A DNA stretch of 64,000 nt. Source: Enchytraeus crypticus (Eukaryota; Annelida; Clitellata; Enchytraeida; Enchytraeidae). The notes under the pieces were generated by a model. The model did not search any database, had not been told where the DNA came from, and worked only from the letters and a program-made list of their open reading frames with translations. Below, in pieces: positions 54,381 to 64,000 of the stretch; the stretch's first letter is position 1; each line of letters opens with the position of its first letter. The stretch lies in contig CAJHZI010000260.1 of the NCBI GenBank assembly GCA_905160935.1, forward strand, positions 339,001 through 403,000. The letters run 5' to 3'. Made by a program: the position numbers and the translations under genes.

Positions 54381-54675
54381 GTATTTACAGCAATAATTAT
54401 CGCGGTAAATATATATATAACACAAGATAATGATTAAACATTCAATTCAATTAGGAAATTAATTAAGTTAAACAATTAAATATAATTAATTTAATTAAAT
54501 ACAAAATCGATCAATATAAACATAACTGACATTGCAGCTTAACAGGACCACACAACGGAAATTTGAATGCATCGCCTTTATATAGTTTTCAGAACTTTCA
54601 CACTGTCTTAAATGTGCTTTCAATCAATCACATTTACTTCACCTATCTAAAATCTACCACTTAATATCTTATTTC

Positions 54676-54752
54676 GTTCATCATCATCTTCCCTTAAATC
54701 CCAGTTTAACCAGGGTCGGGATAAATAGATATAACACGGGGAAATATCTTAT
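54676..54752 (-). mobile_element. Family E retroelement fragment
   Basis: CATCATCTTCCC then AATCCCAGTTTAACCAGGGT, reading as family E on the minus strand. Confidence 0.55.
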
Positions 54753-54754
54753 TT

Positions 54755-56160
54755 CGTTCGATAAATAATTATGACAGGAACAAGTGAAGACTATAGGGAG
54801 ATTACTGAATCATTAAGGTGCAGATACTCTTAAAATAATCGCTGACTCCAAATCAAAATATGATATCTTCGAGAATTTCAGAAAGTTTATTATGTCTAAA
54901 TTTGTACACATTTATTAGTAGCATGGAGAAAGAATTAATTATATCTATTCCCTATGTGGAAAAACTTACAAGTTTTGCATTAAATACGTCTGCGTACTGT
55001 ATGCCGGAATAATCTTACATTTCTAAAAATTTATGTAATCAGATGATTTAAATCCCTAAATTCCAAACACAGGTATAGCCCAAGATAACAACAATCCATA
55101 AACTTTAAGAATTCAATGGAATTAGATAGGTAAAACATACAAAAGCAGAATACAGTATCACAGTTAACTATAACTAATATAGATTAAGCATGATAAGATC
55201 AAAAGTTCACAAAGCCATCAGTGTACGTTGTGTGTTCACATCAGAATACTGAACAATTCCGAGCAATTCAAAGCATGTGATTAATGATGGCCTGATAATC
55301 AGGTCGACAGCATAAACTGTCAGAGAACCAGGGCACGGTTTCTAATCCCAATCATCACTAACTGTAACTTTATATAACAGAGATATAAATCGGCTCAATT
55401 AGCTTTTTATGTCAGTACGGGTGTAGGCACACCTGCATGCATGGCAGGTTTTAGTATGTGTGTGAAAATATGTACATCAATGCGAGCATATGCTTATTGA
55501 TTTATGTGTCAGCAGACCACATGATAAGCGTTTATGCATAGCCCATATGAATAGCTCTAAGAATAGCCCGTTTAAGCATAACCCTTAAAATATTTTATGC
55601 ATAGCTCTTTTATGATTAGACACAGCCATAGTTTAGTCTAGTTAATAAATTCAAATATTCACAACACTCGCGTGTGTTGGTGTGTTTACACTGTGCACGC
55701 ATAACAATGCATTCGTTTAGCACTTTAAAATTAGAGCCGATCTACACAGATATACCAAGAGCAGATGCATGAGCAAACGGAGCTTATGCTATTACTCCAT
55801 ACACTAATAAAATCCATTAAGTGAATTTATCATCCGCTCAAACACTTACATACAGTTAGCAAATTAAATACCGTTAAAAACCAGCAGGAGTACAAGATTT
55901 ATCAGTTAGACGGTATGATACTGAATTGCGAATTAGTTGGTCAGACTACATAGCAGCAATAACTTTGTTATCTCTTGAGTAGTGTGTTAGTATTGCTTAT
56001 ACGTATCAATATATACGCTAAATACACAAACAGCTTCGTAATTCATTCGTTGCTCTTAGTTCAGTCGATTATCTACAAAAGGCAATGATTACTAATAACA
56101 TGGAGGGGAATGGAGGAAATAACGAAAGTTACAAAAACAGAAACCAAGAAAGGAAACCAT
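54755..56160. other. Non-coding stretch, nothing recognised
   Basis: AT-rich, between the NUP205 and PCMTD genes. A 5S-SINE tail block (GGCAATGATTACTAATAAC) lies at about 56082-56155. Confidence 0.5.
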
Positions 56161-56164
56161 TTCT

Positions 56165-56490
56165 GACGAAAATCGTAGGATTTAATCACGCATTCATGGC
56201 ATGTAATATGATTTAATCATGCATTCACGGCAAGTAATACTATTTCTAATTTAATCAAGCATTCAGGGTATGTAATGATTCACGGCAGGTAATATGATTC
56301 AATCACAAATTCACGGCATGTAATATGATTTAATCATGCATTCACGGCAGGTCATATGATTCAATCACAAATTCACGGCATGTAATATGATTTAATCATG
56401 CATTCACGGGAATTCATATGATTTAAGCATGCATTCATTTAATATGATTTAATGATGCATTCATGGCATGTAATATGATTTAATCATGCA
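56165..56490. repeat. Minisatellite of ~31-40 bp units
   Basis: About nine imperfect units with TGATTTAATCATGCATTCAC and GGCATGTAATA. It lies 3' of the PCMTD stop codon. Confidence 0.9.
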
Positions 56491-56585
56491 TTTGTGAAGC
56501 TGAAGAGGAATACAGAGGATATAGCAAGATAGAGCAGTTTTATGCCAAGAACCTGCCCGTTGGGAAATACATTAAGCTAAGAGAT
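56490..56585 (+). mobile_element. Strongly diverged LINE fragment, family L-A
   Basis: GAAGAGGAATACAGAGGAT, then CCAAGAACCTGCCCGTTGGG, parallel to the L-A end but with many differences. An older copy. Confidence 0.4.
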
Positions 56586-56900
56586 AAATTAGATTTTATA
56601 TTTACAAATTATACACATAGATGTAGATAAATAAAGTTGTATCTCAAGTCATTCAAAGATGTCGATGGGAGTTATGCGACTTAGCAGATGTGAGAGTCTA
56701 CTCAAATTACTGTTTTTTAACAAATGAGCGTGTGCAAACGTGTCTATCTACATGTGTGCGTGTGTTTGTGTATGTATGCGTGTGTGTTTGTCTCTGTGAG
56801 TGTATGTGTGTTTGTTTATGTTTGTTGTTTGTTGTCGGTTGTTTGTGTTTGTTGTGTTTGTTTGCTGTTTGAGTGTTTGTAGATTACTGTCGATAGTTGA

Positions 56901-64000
<7,100 letters not shown>

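Overview
This is a 64 kb piece of an AT-rich, intron-rich, repeat-rich animal nuclear genome, most likely an invertebrate or early-branching metazoan. The evidence is three conserved eukaryotic genes with many short exons and GT-AG introns, tRNA-derived and 5S-rRNA-derived SINEs, LINE fragments, and (AATC)n tetranucleotide runs in almost every intron. I cannot assign the species.

All three protein genes lie head to tail on the minus strand. Reading in transcription order: PCMTD (5 exons, 63825 down to 56901; an isoaspartyl-methyltransferase-like fold with a SOCS-type E3-adaptor C-terminus); NUP205 (31 exons, 48020 down to 23942; a large scaffold nucleoporin of the inner ring of the nuclear pore, with its N-terminal exons not visible); and USP16/USP45 (17 exons, 19106 down to 2949; a ZnF-UBP ubiquitin-specific protease). 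I traced every exon by hand. Splice phases close perfectly: 2718 nt = 905 aa, 4785 nt = 1594 aa plus stop, and 3261 nt = 1086 aa. The three proteins do not form an operon or one pathway, although two are ubiquitin-related.

Layout: 1-2.9 kb, tandem arrays and the region 3' of the USP gene; 2.9-19.1 kb, USP16/45; 19.1-23.9 kb, an intergenic zone with fold-back repeats, SINEs and one orphan candidate exon on the plus strand; 23.9-48.0 kb, NUP205; 48.0-56.9 kb, a repeat-bearing gap where the NUP205 5' exons would be expected; 56.9-63.8 kb, PCMTD; the last ~150 bp is another interspersed repeat next to the PCMTD start codon.

The most striking feature is that many introns carry tandem copies of the neighbouring exon edge. 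Each copied unit spans the splice junction, so it holds the end of the exon together with its donor or acceptor site. About 15 junctions in NUP205 and USP16/45 show this, with one to about 24 copies each. Extremes are a ~24-copy array of a donor site (41.8-42.75 kb) and a ~20-copy array of an acceptor site (46.3-47.0 kb). Several partial exon copies differ from the true exon mostly at silent positions. A second notable feature is the PCMTD protein, whose last exon places ~635 acidic, Ser-rich residues between the two halves of its SOCS-type box. I saw no LTR element, Polinton or other virus-like element.
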